A stretch of DNA of 64,000 nt from Spongiihabitans sp965206355 (GTDB taxonomy: Bacteria > Pseudomonadota > Gammaproteobacteria > Arenicellales > Poriferihabitantaceae), in assembly GCA_965206355.1 (NCBI GenBank), contig OZ242212.1, positions 868,001-932,000 of the forward strand, given 5' to 3'. Numbering within the stretch: the stretch's first letter is position 1; each line of letters begins with the position of its first letter. A model generated the notes under the pieces. The model saw only the letters and a program-made list of their open reading frames with translations. It searched no databases and was not told the origin of the DNA. The position numbers and the translations under genes were made by a program. Shown here one piece after another: positions 18,155-26,911 of the stretch.

Positions 18155-18607
18155 ATGGATAGTTCTGATCTGAAACAAGCCGGATTAAAAACAACTTTGC
18201 CGCGACTGCGGGTGTTGTCTATGCTGGAGAACAGTAAAGTACGTCATCTCTCGGCGGAGGATGTCTATAAAGAATTGCTGAACGAGGGCGATGCGGTCGG
18301 GCTTGCTACAGTGTATCGTGTGCTTACTCAATTTGAAAATGCCGGTCTGGTTATTCGGCATAATTTTGAAGGGGAGAAATCTGTTTTTGAGCTCAATGAT
18401 GCGGATCATCACGATCACATGGTTTGCGTTAAGTGTGGACGGGTTACTGAATTTCTGGATAAACGCATTGAGTCTTTGCAGAAACAGGTGGCTGATGATC
18501 GTGGCTTCTCGATGCAAGATCACTCCCTGACACTCTATGGCGTTTGTCAATCCTGTCAGTCTCAGCCGCAAACCCGCCCGCATAAACTGACCCGAAATTC
18601 AGCCTAA
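18155..18607 (+). CDS. fur: Ferric uptake regulator
   Basis: Iron-responsive repressor of 150 residues. The winged-helix region includes LKTTLPRLRVLSMLEN and AEDVYKELLNEGDAVGLATVYRVLTQFENAGLV. The metal-binding half has DADHHDHMVCVKCGRVTEF, with the classic HHDH and CxxC, and a second CxxC (CQSC) near the C terminus. It differs from the Zur protein at 20.9 kb by its standard Fur N terminus. It is a single gene followed closely by a PfkB-family kinase gene. The divergent bamE gene found beside fur in many relatives is absent. Confidence 0.95.
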   Translation: MDSSDLKQAGLKTTLPRLRVLSMLENSKVRHLSAEDVYKELLNEGDAVGLATVYRVLTQFENAGLVIRHNFEGEKSVFELNDADHHDHMVCVKCGRVTEFLDKRIESLQKQVADDRGFSMQDHSLTLYGVCQSCQSQPQTRPHKLTRNSA

Positions 18608-18642
18608 AAACAACACCTAATTTCCTGACAGTAGCAGATTTT

Positions 18643-19581
18643 GTGTCCACTTTGATTACCGGTTCATTCGCCTATGACACCATTATGGTGTTTCCGGATC
18701 GATTCAAAAATCATATTCTTCCCGAACAGATGCACATTCTTAACGTTTGTTTTCTGGTGCCCGATATGCGTAAAGAATTCGGCGGTTGCGCGGGTAATAT
18801 TTCATATAATCTGCATTTGCTGGGTAGTGATGCGGTGGCTATGGCAACGGTGGGTGAGGACTTTGCACCTTACCGTAAGTGGCTGGACAACACCCGCATT
18901 GATCACAGCCATGTGACGGAAATTGCCGATACCTATACCGCCCAAGCATTTATGACGACGGACACCGATAATAATCAGATTACGGCATTTCACCCGGGGG
19001 CGATGAACTATGCCAGCACCAATAAAGTCAGTGATGCCAGTAATATTGATTTGGGCATTGTCGCACCAAATGGACGCGATGCGATGATTGCACATTGCTC
19101 ACAATTTGCTGATGCCCATATCCCGTTTTTCTTTGATCCCGGTCAGGGGCTGCCGATGTTTGATGGCGATGAACTCAATCGTTTTATTACACAATCAAAC
19201 TATATCGTGGTCAACGATTATGAATCGCAAATGTTGATGAATAAAACCGGAAAAAGTCTTGCGCAAATCGCTCAACAGGTTGAGATTTTGATTGTTACCC
19301 GCGGCGGCAAGGGTGCTGATATTTTTGCTGGTGATGAACAGATTCATATTGCTGCCATCAAAGTATCCAGCGTTAAAGATCCGACCGGTTGTGGTGATGC
19401 TTTCAGAGCCGGGTTACTGTATGGCGTGGCAAAGCAGTGGGACTGGCAATCCACCGCTCAACTGGCATCACTAATGGGAGGCATTAAAGTTGAACAGTTC
19501 GGAACCCAGAATCACTACCCCAGCAAAAGCGATATTGAATGCAGATATAAAGAAAATTTCGGAACCGTTATTGCGTTATAA
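18643..19581 (+). CDS. PfkB-family carbohydrate/nucleoside kinase
   Basis: Ribokinase-fold kinase of 312 residues, starting at GTG 18643 (STLITGSFAYDTIMVF). The glycine-rich N-terminal signature is EFGGCAGNISYNLHLLG, and the catalytic PfkB signature is DPTGCGDAFRAGLLYG near residue 247, where the last Asp is the catalytic base. The closest pattern I know is the adenosine-kinase-like group found in Proteobacteria, but sugar kinases share all these motifs, so the substrate is open. It lies 36 bp after fur and may be co-transcribed with it. Confidence 0.85.
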   Translation: MSTLITGSFAYDTIMVFPDRFKNHILPEQMHILNVCFLVPDMRKEFGGCAGNISYNLHLLGSDAVAMATVGEDFAPYRKWLDNTRIDHSHVTEIADTYTAQAFMTTDTDNNQITAFHPGAMNYASTNKVSDASNIDLGIVAPNGRDAMIAHCSQFADAHIPFFFDPGQGLPMFDGDELNRFITQSNYIVVNDYESQMLMNKTGKSLAQIAQQVEILIVTRGGKGADIFAGDEQIHIAAIKVSSVKDPTGCGDAFRAGLLYGVAKQWDWQSTAQLASLMGGIKVEQFGTQNHYPSKSDIECRYKENFGTVIAL

Positions 19582-19613
19582 GAAGAAGGGGAAAAGACAG
19601 TTCATAGAGCCAC

Positions 19614-20729
19614 CTACAGGCAGTCGCGCAGGGATTGGCCCATTGCTGCCATAACCTCAAACCATAATTCGCTACCGGGCTGACTGTCGCTTCCCAGCGG
19701 GTCTAATTGGCCAAGACGCACCTCACTATTTTCAATCAGGATTGGGATTAGTTTGGATTGAAATTGTGGTTCACTGAACAGGCATTTTATGCCGTTAGCA
19801 GCAATCATTTTTCTGAATGTCTGAATCCGTTTAACACCGGCAGGCGTTTCGGGGTTCAGGATAATTGAGCCGATCGGATTGAGATTGAACTCTTTTTCAA
19901 AATACTGGTAAGCATCGTGAAATACCAGATATGGTTGGGTCGCTATCGGTATTAGCTGTTGTTGCAGACGATTTTGCAGACGGTTTATTTTTGAAATTAG
20001 ACGCTCCGCATTAGCTTGATAGATATCAGAATGTTCAGCATCAATCGCCACCAACCAAAGACGAAACAGATTAACCATGATCTTGGCATTGGCAGTGGAC
20101 AGCCAGAAATGTGGATCAACGCCTCTTTGATGATATGACAGAGGCTTTTCCTGATGCCTTGCCTGATGTTCTGCCGCGCCATGCACTGCCTTATTGCCAT
20201 CCTCACTATGATGTTTGTGAGCAGACTCCCAAAGATTCCCCGTGCGTAGCGGATAGGTTTTTAATGCGTGTGAACGACTAAGGGATTTAGTCAAACCATG
20301 CGCACTCGCCTGCATAATCACATTCGCTAATGTGGTTTCATAATCTGCACCGATCCAGATGATTAAATCGGCATCGTAAATATGTTTAACTGCGGAAGGT
20401 CGAAGCGCGTGGTTGTGCGGTGACTGACGTGCTGAAATCAGCAACTGCGGGACCCCCACACCCTCCATCACTCCGGCCACCAGAGAATGCACAGGCGCAA
20501 TGGACACGACGACATTTGGTGCCGCTTGCAGCGAAGTTGATAACAATAATCCAAGACAAAGCGGAATAATATGTAAATGGCGGCGTAGTTTTGTGGTCCC
20601 GCTTTCTCGTATTCTGCTGTCATACCCGCTCCCCGAATATACGGGAACAAGGTGGCGGCAACTCGTCTGAACGATTGGCGCTACTCGCTTCCAGATTAAA
20701 GTAGTTGTGTGGCTGGCATGGTTAATCAC
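19614..20729 (-). CDS. znuA: Zinc ABC transporter substrate-binding protein
   Basis: Periplasmic zinc-capturing lipocalin-like protein of the cluster 9 family. After the signal segment (IIPLCLGLLLSTSLQA) the mature protein begins PNVVVSIAPVHSLVAGVM. Zn ligands are in SPHNHALRPS, in VDPHFWLSTANA, and in a His-rich loop (HKHHSEDGNK...HGAAEHQARHQ). FHDAYQYFEKEF supplies another ligand. The only good in-frame start is GTG 20729, leaving 47 unusual residues before the hydrophobic core, partly encoded by a palindrome (20597-20646). It is divergent from zur-znuC-znuB with a Zur box between. Confidence 0.92.
   Translation of the reverse strand: MINHASHTTTLIWKRVAPIVQTSCRHLVPVYSGSGYDSRIRESGTTKLRRHLHIIPLCLGLLLSTSLQAAPNVVVSIAPVHSLVAGVMEGVGVPQLLISARQSPHNHALRPSAVKHIYDADLIIWIGADYETTLANVIMQASAHGLTKSLSRSHALKTYPLRTGNLWESAHKHHSEDGNKAVHGAAEHQARHQEKPLSYHQRGVDPHFWLSTANAKIMVNLFRLWLVAIDAEHSDIYQANAERLISKINRLQNRLQQQLIPIATQPYLVFHDAYQYFEKEFNLNPIGSIILNPETPAGVKRIQTFRKMIAANGIKCLFSEPQFQSKLIPILIENSEVRLGQLDPLGSDSQPGSELWFEVMAAMGQSLRDCL
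20597..20646. repeat. Palindromic segment inside the znuA leader
   Basis: TCCCG at 20597 pairs with CGGGA ending at 20646, and an inner CGTATTC pairs with GAATA-ACG, leaving a loop rich in C. The segment is read as part of the N-terminal region of ZnuA just before the signal sequence. It resembles short intergenic palindromes of the CATTCCCGC type in other Proteobacteria, but I see no second copy in this window. Confidence 0.5.
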
Positions 20730-20756
20730 TATTGCAAGTTGCAGGCATTCACTAAT

Positions 20757-20771
20757 TGTTATATTATAACA
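20757..20771. promoter_or_regulatory. Zur box between znuA and zur-znuCB
   Basis: TGTTATATTATAACA is a perfect 15-bp palindrome centred on one base and matches the gammaproteobacterial Zur consensus (GTTATA-N-TATAAC). It lies 28 bp upstream of the znuA start and about 125 bp upstream of zur, so zinc-loaded Zur could repress both directions. Confidence 0.85.
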
Positions 20772-20896
20772 TAATGTGCTTTTGCCATCTGTGCAATGTA
20801 TTCATGGGGTCAGGCGTTACTGTCTTTTTCCTTTAACCCGTTCCCCAACATGCCCATATTCAAAACGCTAATCCTCAATTCGCTTAAAATCCAACA

Positions 20897-21391
20897 ATGA
20901 CAAAAGTGCCGACCTGCCGATTTTATACGCCGAAACACAACCATAATGCCTGCATCCATTCGGCACTGAGTAAGGCGCGGCATATCTGTGCCGCAAAAGA
21001 ACTTCGCTTTACTCGAATTCGTAAAAAGATACTGGAGTTAATTTGGTCAGGTCATAAACCGGTGCTGGCTTATGAATTGCTAAAAACTTTGCGTCAGGAA
21101 AAGCATAATGCGGAACCACCAACAGTCTATCGTGCGCTGGATTTTTTACTGGAAAATCAGCTAATCCACAAGATTGAATCGCTAAAGGCGTATGTCGGTT
21201 GCCGTTTCCCGGACAAGGATCATGTTAGCCAGTTTTTGATTTGTACCGAGTGTGATGAGGTTGCAGAAATAGAAGATGACGATGTCAATAAAATCATCAC
21301 CCGACAAGCAACACGATCAGGTTTCCGAGTAGATCAGCAAACCGTGGAAATCAAAGGGCTGTGTCCAGTCTGCCAGAACGTATCGCTTTAG
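20897..21391 (+). CDS. zur: Zinc uptake regulator (Fur family)
   Basis: Zinc-responsive repressor of 164 residues. It has the Fur-family winged helix (LRFTRIRKKILELIWSGHKPVLAYELLKTL and PPTVYRALDFLLENQLIHKIES) and the Zur-type N-terminal extension with Cys/His. The structural zinc site is formed by CTECDEVAEI and CPVCQN. Position decides the assignment: it is followed seven bases later by znuC and faces znuA across a palindromic Zur box, so it is very likely autoregulated. It is clearly distinct from fur at 18.2 kb. Confidence 0.95.
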   Translation: MTKVPTCRFYTPKHNHNACIHSALSKARHICAAKELRFTRIRKKILELIWSGHKPVLAYELLKTLRQEKHNAEPPTVYRALDFLLENQLIHKIESLKAYVGCRFPDKDHVSQFLICTECDEVAEIEDDDVNKIITRQATRSGFRVDQQTVEIKGLCPVCQNVSL

Positions 21392-21397
21392 CCGAAA

Positions 21398-22195
21398 ATG
21401 GATGACCTAATTGAGCTGAACAATATCAGCATACGGCACGGTGATACGGTTATTCTTGAGCACATTAACCTGACAGTCGCGCGTGGTGAAATTGTTACTC
21501 TGATCGGACCCAATGGTGCTGGCAAGAGTACCCTCATAAAAATCGCTTTGAAACTAATACACCCCGATCAGGGTTCGGTCATTAGTGCAGAAAACATGAA
21601 TATCGGATATGTCCCGCAGTCGGTGAATCCGGAGCAAAACTTGCCGGTATCGGTGAAACGCTTCCTTGAAATTTCTGGGGCAAAAAATCGGTGTACCCTG
21701 AAACATCAAGCCATCGCCGAGGCACTGCATTATGTTGGTGCCGAAAAACTGTTGAAACAATCACTGCAGGATATTTCCGGAGGAGAAATGCGGCGCGTTC
21801 TGCTGGCACGCGCTTTGTTGAATAAGCCCGATCTATTGATTCTGGATGAACCGACTTCCGGCGTTGATATTAGCGGTCAGGCGGCGTTATATACCTTGAT
21901 TCAGTGGATTCGGGATGCCTTTAATTGTGGTGTATTACTGGTCTCCCACAACCTGCATATCGTTATGGCAGCGACTGACAGAGTGGTTTGCCTGAATCGT
22001 CATCTTTGTTGTTCGGGAACGCCCGAAGATGTCCAGCAACATCCTGAATTCGTTTCTCTTTTTGGTCACAGAGATGCGCGCGAGCTGGGGATTTATCGTC
22101 ACCACCATGACCATGAGCATAACCTGCATGGCGACATTCAGATTAGTGAGCATGTGCAGGAACATAGTAGTGCCATAGAAAAGTCTCATGGATGA
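21398..22195 (+). CDS. znuC: Zinc ABC transporter ATP-binding protein
   Basis: ATPase subunit of the ZnuABC importer, 265 residues. The Walker A motif is GPNGAGKSTL near residue 38, the signature is ISGGEMRRVLLARAL, Walker B is LLILDEPTSGVD, and the switch His is in LLVSHNLH. The C terminus is His-rich (YRHHHDHEHNLHGD), typical of ZnuC and possibly a zinc sensor or store. The 3' end overlaps znuB by eight bases, indicating translational coupling. It acts at the inner membrane with ZnuB and the periplasmic ZnuA. Confidence 0.96.
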   Translation: MDDLIELNNISIRHGDTVILEHINLTVARGEIVTLIGPNGAGKSTLIKIALKLIHPDQGSVISAENMNIGYVPQSVNPEQNLPVSVKRFLEISGAKNRCTLKHQAIAEALHYVGAEKLLKQSLQDISGGEMRRVLLARALLNKPDLLILDEPTSGVDISGQAALYTLIQWIRDAFNCGVLLVSHNLHIVMAATDRVVCLNRHLCCSGTPEDVQQHPEFVSLFGHRDARELGIYRHHHDHEHNLHGDIQISEHVQEHSSAIEKSHG

Positions 22196-22988
22196 GTTCC
22201 TGATTCGTGCCCTTGTCGGCGGCATCGGGGTCGCCATTATTTGCGGGCCATTGGGCTGTCTTGTTATTTGGCAACGAATGTCCTATTTTGGCGCGGCATT
22301 ATCCCACTCCGCTTTGCTCGGGGTTGCTCTGGGAATTTACTTTCACATTAATTTGTACTTGTCGATTCTGCTGATTTGTCTCATCGTTTCCGGCTTAATG
22401 ATGCTGATGGAACGCTATAAGGATTTATCATCGGATGCGAACTTGGGCATCCTCGCTCACTCCTCTCTGGCATTGGGCATTCTGATAATTAGTCTGATGC
22501 CCACTGTACGTGTCAATCTTCTCAGCTATTTATTCGGTGATATTTTAGCCATTAGCTGGTACGACATCGTTTGGATATACGCCGGTGGAAGTCTGGTAAT
22601 GGGCGTACTGTGGTGGATATGGTCATCCATCTTATCGCTCATCATCCAGCGAGACCTTGCTCTGGTTGACGGTATTAATGGGCATAAAATTCGCCTGACG
22701 TTTCTGGTTTTGCTGAGCTTCGTTGTCGCAATTTCCATGCAGATCGTAGGCATTTTGCTCATCGTATCACTTTTAATTATTCCCGCTGCCACCGCCAGAC
22801 GATTTGCTACTTCCCCCGAACAAATGGCGCTGTTTGCCATGCTCATCGGTGCCTTGGCAGTGCTATCAGGATTGGCAATCTCATTTTTCTGGGATACCCC
22901 GGCGGGACCCTCCATAGTCGCTGGAGCGAGTGTTATTTTTATGCTCAGCCTGTTTCGAACGATCTCGAATAAAGGCTTAGCCGTTTAG
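22188..22988 (+). CDS. znuB: Zinc ABC transporter permease
   Basis: Integral membrane subunit of the zinc importer, 266 residues with about eight hydrophobic helices. The N terminus reads FLIRALVGGIGVAIICGPLG and the segment RMSYFGAALSHSALLGVALG is the conserved family region. VGILLIVSLLIIPAATAR is the usual cytoplasmic coupling area. It is the last gene of the zur-znuC-znuB unit, overlapping znuC by eight bases. Confidence 0.95.
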   Translation: MDEFLIRALVGGIGVAIICGPLGCLVIWQRMSYFGAALSHSALLGVALGIYFHINLYLSILLICLIVSGLMMLMERYKDLSSDANLGILAHSSLALGILIISLMPTVRVNLLSYLFGDILAISWYDIVWIYAGGSLVMGVLWWIWSSILSLIIQRDLALVDGINGHKIRLTFLVLLSFVVAISMQIVGILLIVSLLIIPAATARRFATSPEQMALFAMLIGALAVLSGLAISFFWDTPAGPSIVAGASVIFMLSLFRTISNKGLAV

Positions 22989-23312
22989 CTTGATGTCGCT
23001 TATCCGCTTCTGTCATCAAGATCGTCAAACGCCTTTGCGGATAGCGGCACAGAGACTGTTTAGTCCGCCTCAACTGTAGATAACTTTGTGGATAAACTGT
23101 AAATAAACCGCATATTCTGACCTGAGCAACCACTTTAAATAATTAGCCATAATTCGATTAATTTCAATTAAACGCTATATTACATATAGTTATACCGCAT
23201 ATTCGGAGTCCATATTATATTTCAAGCGGAACTTCACTTGACATTTCCATAAAATTAAAATTGTGCATAACTGATCTCATCTTTTAACAAAAACAAACAC
23301 TTATTGACCAAA
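22989..23312. other. Intergenic region, nothing recognised
   Basis: 324 bp after znuB. The distal half is AT-rich (for example TATATTACATATAGTTATA around 23170) and could hold the promoter of the RDD gene, but I cannot place -35/-10 boxes with confidence. No tRNA, repeat copy or convincing small gene is visible. Confidence 0.4.
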
Positions 23313-23792
23313 ATGAATTCAGCAATAAAAAATGATTTGCTAACTAAAACCACTGATATTCACTGTCCTCTGTGGCGTCGATTCGCGGCTATTATTTATG
23401 ACTCTCTGCTCTTGGCAGTTTTGGTGTTTTTCGCCTGGCAGCCGGTGCCGCTCCTTCCCGATGACCTCTATCCGGTACTTGGACGGGCGATTCGGTTAGC
23501 CTATCTGACCACGATTTGTTTTTTATTTTTCGGTTGGTTCTGGTGTCATGGTGGTCAAACCTTAGGGATGCGTGCATGGCGAATCAAGTTGGTTGTCGCC
23601 GCCTCATCAAGCCCATCTGGAACCGCTGTCTCTACCATAACCTGGCGCATCGCCTGGATGCGTTTCATTTGCACCATACTGTCATGGGCGGTTATCGGCA
23701 TGGGGTTTATCTGGTCATTATTGCACCACCACAAACTCACCTGGCATGACATTTTTTCACAGACCCGACTCATTGTGGTCAGCAAAGAGTGA
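23313..23792 (+). CDS. RDD-family membrane protein
   Basis: A 159-residue inner-membrane protein with three or four hydrophobic segments. The family signature is visible as RRFAAIIYDSLLLAVLVFF (Arg and Asp in the first helix) and TLGMRAWRIKLV in the middle, with LTWHDIFSQTRLIVV near the end. RDD proteins are of poorly known function; some act in sodium or solute transport. The ATG at 23313 is preferred over a TTG at 23304. It is a single gene. Confidence 0.82.
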   Translation: MNSAIKNDLLTKTTDIHCPLWRRFAAIIYDSLLLAVLVFFAWQPVPLLPDDLYPVLGRAIRLAYLTTICFLFFGWFWCHGGQTLGMRAWRIKLVVAASSSPSGTAVSTITWRIAWMRFICTILSWAVIGMGFIWSLLHHHKLTWHDIFSQTRLIVVSKE

Positions 23793-23902
23793 CCCTGTCT
23801 TTTGCCTAGACACTTAAACCCGAAAACGTTACACAAGTCTCATAACTGCCTTGATTTAACCCGCTCTAAAGGGTAAAAGGTTTAATTTTTTGGAGAGCAG
23901 CT

Positions 23903-24508
23903 ATGGAGTTGACAGAGCAACTAATCAAGTTGGTACAGATCATATTTGTTGATTTGGTATTGGCGGGTGATAACGCCATAGTAATCGGACTGGTCGCGGC
24001 AAAATTTAATAAAGACTATCGTCGCAAGATCATTCTGTATGGTGTCGGAGTTGCCATCGTTTTGCGCATACTATTTGCATTGGTAACGGTACAACTGCTC
24101 GCGATAACGGGCTTGCAATTTGTCGGCGGGTTGTTATTACTTTGGATTTGCTGGAAATTGTGGCAGGACTTGCGAGATCCGCATAATGCCGTACATGATG
24201 ACGCAGAAAATGTGCTTGCGTCTGACGATAGATTGCAACAACAAAACCCGCCTTTACTCTCGGCAATTTTTCAGATCGTGATGGCCGATATTTCGATGTC
24301 GTTGGATAATGTGCTGGCGGTAGCTGGAATTGCCGATGGTCATAGCGGAATTCTGGTGGTAGGTCTGGCGTTGTCGGTGCTGTTTATGACTGTTGCCGCT
24401 TCTATTATCGCCGAAACATTACAGAATCATCGCTGGATTGGCTTCGTCGGTGTGATCGTCATTTTGTATGTCGGCATCAACATGGTCATCAGCGGATATC
24501 CGTTTTAA
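23903..24508 (+). CDS. TerC/YjbE-family membrane protein
   Basis: A polytopic inner-membrane protein of 201 residues. LVLAGDNAIVIGLVAAK in helix 1-2 and MADISMSLDNVLAVAGIA in the centre carry the paired Asp-Asn residues that define the TerC fold and are thought to bind metal. Members of this family export manganese or load secreted metalloenzymes. A strong ribosome binding site (TGGAGAG) precedes the ATG at 23903. I looked for a yybP-ykoY manganese riboswitch in the 110-bp leader and did not see its conserved bases. Confidence 0.87.
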   Translation: MELTEQLIKLVQIIFVDLVLAGDNAIVIGLVAAKFNKDYRRKIILYGVGVAIVLRILFALVTVQLLAITGLQFVGGLLLLWICWKLWQDLRDPHNAVHDDAENVLASDDRLQQQNPPLLSAIFQIVMADISMSLDNVLAVAGIADGHSGILVVGLALSVLFMTVAASIIAETLQNHRWIGFVGVIVILYVGINMVISGYPF

Positions 24509-24567
24509 GGCCACTTTATTAAGGTTGCCTTTATCCGTTTGACACGACATAGCACAAGATAACGCGC

Positions 24568-25758
24568 TTATGCTCTGGACTCAAGCATCGCTACCACAGG
24601 CAAGGTTTTACCTTGCAGAAATTCTAAAAATGCGCCGCCGCCAGTTGATACATAGGATATACGTTCGGTAAGATCAAGTTGCTCTATGACTGCCAACGTG
24701 TCGCCGCCTCCAGCGATTGAAAAAGCAGGAGACTCGGCGATAGCCATACCCAACTGCCGACTACCCTGCGAAAATTGCTCAAATTCAAACACCCCCACCG
24801 GACCATTCCAAACAATAGTTCCCGCAGTTTGCATCATCTTCGCATATCGCTTGCTAGTGCGCGGGCCAATATCGAGAATCATGTCATGCTCGGCAACCTC
24901 ATCCACCGACTTAATCTGTGACTCAGCATCCATTGAAAATTGCTGCCCGACCACCACATCAACCGGAACAGGAATCTCTGCGCCACGCTGTTGTGCATCC
25001 GCTATCATCGCCTTAGCCTGATCGACTAACTCGACTTCAAACAGAGATTGTCCCACACCATAGCCCGCCGCCGCAATGAATGTATTGGCTATGCCACCAC
25101 CCGGTAGCAATTGGTCAACCACTCCTAAAAGAGATTGCAAAACCGGGAGTTTGGTTGAAACTTTAGCACCACCGACAATGGCGACAACAGGGTGTGCCGG
25201 ATGCTTGAGTGCTTGTTCGAGCGCGTCCAGCTCGGCACAAAGCAGTTGTCCCGCACAGGCTATCTCGGCGTATCTGCCAACGGCATGTGTGGATGCCTGA
25301 GCGCGATGGGCAGCACCAAAAGCATCCATAACGAAAATATCGCATAATTCGGCATATCGCTTGCCCAGCACCGGGTCATTAATCCGTTCGCCGGGATTAA
25401 ACCTGACATTTTCCAGCAAGACAATCTCGCCATTTTCCAGCACTGGAGGCGTATCCAAATAATCTGCATTCAGCTTGACCGGCTGACCGAGTCTGGACGA
25501 CAAATATTGTGCCACAGGATGCAAAGAAAACGCTACATTCGGTTGTCCTTCCTGCGGTCTGCCGAGATGGGACATCAGTAATACGCAGGCACCAGCATCA
25601 CGCGCATACTCAATGGTCGGCAATGACGCTTCGATTCTTTTAGTGGAAGTGATTCTTTTAGTGCCGCCGCCGCTCAACGGCACATTGAGATCCTGTCGAA
25701 TCAGCACACGTTTACCGGCGATATCCAGATCGCCAAGCCGCTTGATTATCATTGTCAT
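24568..25758 (-). CDS. pgk: Phosphoglycerate kinase
   Basis: Glycolytic/gluconeogenic enzyme transferring phosphate between 1,3-bisphosphoglycerate and ADP. The 396-residue chain shows the N-terminal substrate site RVLIRQDLNVPL, LLMSHLGRP, and the C-terminal nucleotide site WNGPVGVFEFEQF and IAGGGDTLAVI. Start at 25758 or the ATG two codons later cannot be separated. It is the last gene of a minus-strand tkt-gap-pgk series, 77 bp after gap; the usual following pyk-fba genes are not present. Confidence 0.96.
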   Translation of the reverse strand: MTMIIKRLGDLDIAGKRVLIRQDLNVPLSGGGTKRITSTKRIEASLPTIEYARDAGACVLLMSHLGRPQEGQPNVAFSLHPVAQYLSSRLGQPVKLNADYLDTPPVLENGEIVLLENVRFNPGERINDPVLGKRYAELCDIFVMDAFGAAHRAQASTHAVGRYAEIACAGQLLCAELDALEQALKHPAHPVVAIVGGAKVSTKLPVLQSLLGVVDQLLPGGGIANTFIAAAGYGVGQSLFEVELVDQAKAMIADAQQRGAEIPVPVDVVVGQQFSMDAESQIKSVDEVAEHDMILDIGPRTSKRYAKMMQTAGTIVWNGPVGVFEFEQFSQGSRQLGMAIAESPAFSIAGGGDTLAVIEQLDLTERISYVSTGGGAFLEFLQGKTLPVVAMLESRA

Positions 25759-25835
25759 TGCCGCAATAAGCGGAGAATACGACAGCAGATGTTCAACCGC
25801 CTGATTGCTAACAACGACAGTGTCCCCGGTCCGAA

Positions 25836-26837
25836 TTATTTTGCATTCATTAACGCTATGGTAGTATCCAGCATTCTATTTGAGAAACCCCATTCGTTAT
25901 CATACCATGCGCATACTTTAACCAGTGTTTCGCCGGTCACTCGTGTCATCCCCGCGTCCACAGTCGAGGAAACCGGGCTGTGATTAAAATCTGCTGACAC
26001 CAACGGTTCATCACAATAGCCCAGTATTTTTCCGTCCGCCGCCGCTTTCAATAGTTGGTTGATTTCATCCACCGAGGTAGCGCGTGCCGCCACAAAAGTC
26101 AAATCCACCACCGACACGTTTATGGTGGGGACGCGAATAGAGAAGCCATCCAGTTTGCCATTCAGTTCTGGCAACACCAGCCCGACTGCCGCTGCTGCAC
26201 CGGTTTTGGTGGGAATCATCGAGCTGGTTGCCGAGCGTGCGCGTCTTAAATCACTATGATAGACATCGGTTAGCACCTGATCGTTGGTATAGGAATGCAC
26301 GGTATTCATAATACCGTGCAACACGCCGACCGAATCGTTGAGTGCCTTCACCATCGGCGCAAGACAGTTCGTGGTACACGATGCGTTGGAAATAACGCTG
26401 TCGCTTGCCGTTAAAATGTCGTCATTGACCCCGTAAACGATGGTGGCATCCACATCTTTACCACCCGGAGCAGAAATAATCACTTTCTTGGCACCTGCGC
26501 TTAAATGTGCGCTGGCTTTTTCCTTAGTGGTAAAAAAACCGGTGCTTTCATGTACCACATCAACAGCCAAATCAGCCCAAGGCAATTGTGCCGGATCGCG
26601 CTCTGCATAAACCGCAATCCTATCGCCATTGATCAGGATATAATCCCCATCAACCTCAACAGTGCCAGAGAATCTACCGTGGGCCGTATCATATCGGGTT
26701 AAATGTGCATTGGTATTTGCATCACCCAAATCGTTAATCGCAACGATTTCAATTTCACTATTTCCAGATTCGTATTTGGCGCGCATAATATTCCGACCAA
26801 TACGACCATAACCATTAATTGCAACTTTAATTGACAT
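25836..26837 (-). CDS. gap: Glyceraldehyde-3-phosphate dehydrogenase
   Basis: Type I NAD(P)-dependent GAPDH. The Rossmann motif VAINGYGRIGRN opens the protein, the catalytic Cys is in SNASCTTNCLAPM, and NGKLDGFSIRVPTINVSVVDL and WYDNEWGFSNRM are conserved. From the ATG at 26837, preceded by GGAG, it has 333 residues. The residue after IVAIND is Leu rather than an evident Asp of strict NAD enzymes, so cofactor preference is uncertain. Located between tkt and pgk in one transcription direction. Confidence 0.95.
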   Translation of the reverse strand: MSIKVAINGYGRIGRNIMRAKYESGNSEIEIVAINDLGDANTNAHLTRYDTAHGRFSGTVEVDGDYILINGDRIAVYAERDPAQLPWADLAVDVVHESTGFFTTKEKASAHLSAGAKKVIISAPGGKDVDATIVYGVNDDILTASDSVISNASCTTNCLAPMVKALNDSVGVLHGIMNTVHSYTNDQVLTDVYHSDLRRARSATSSMIPTKTGAAAAVGLVLPELNGKLDGFSIRVPTINVSVVDLTFVAARATSVDEINQLLKAAADGKILGYCDEPLVSADFNHSPVSSTVDAGMTRVTGETLVKVCAWYDNEWGFSNRMLDTTIALMNAK

Positions 26838-26911
26838 TGTAACCACTCCAATCGAATATAATTTATAAATTTATTCAGTGCTGTGGGCTGCCGACACACC
26901 ACCAGATACCG

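Noticed and set aside
23793..23902. yybP-ykoY manganese riboswitch before the TerC gene
   Set aside because: The conserved loop bases of this riboswitch are not present; only a weak ACCC/GGGT hairpin is seen.
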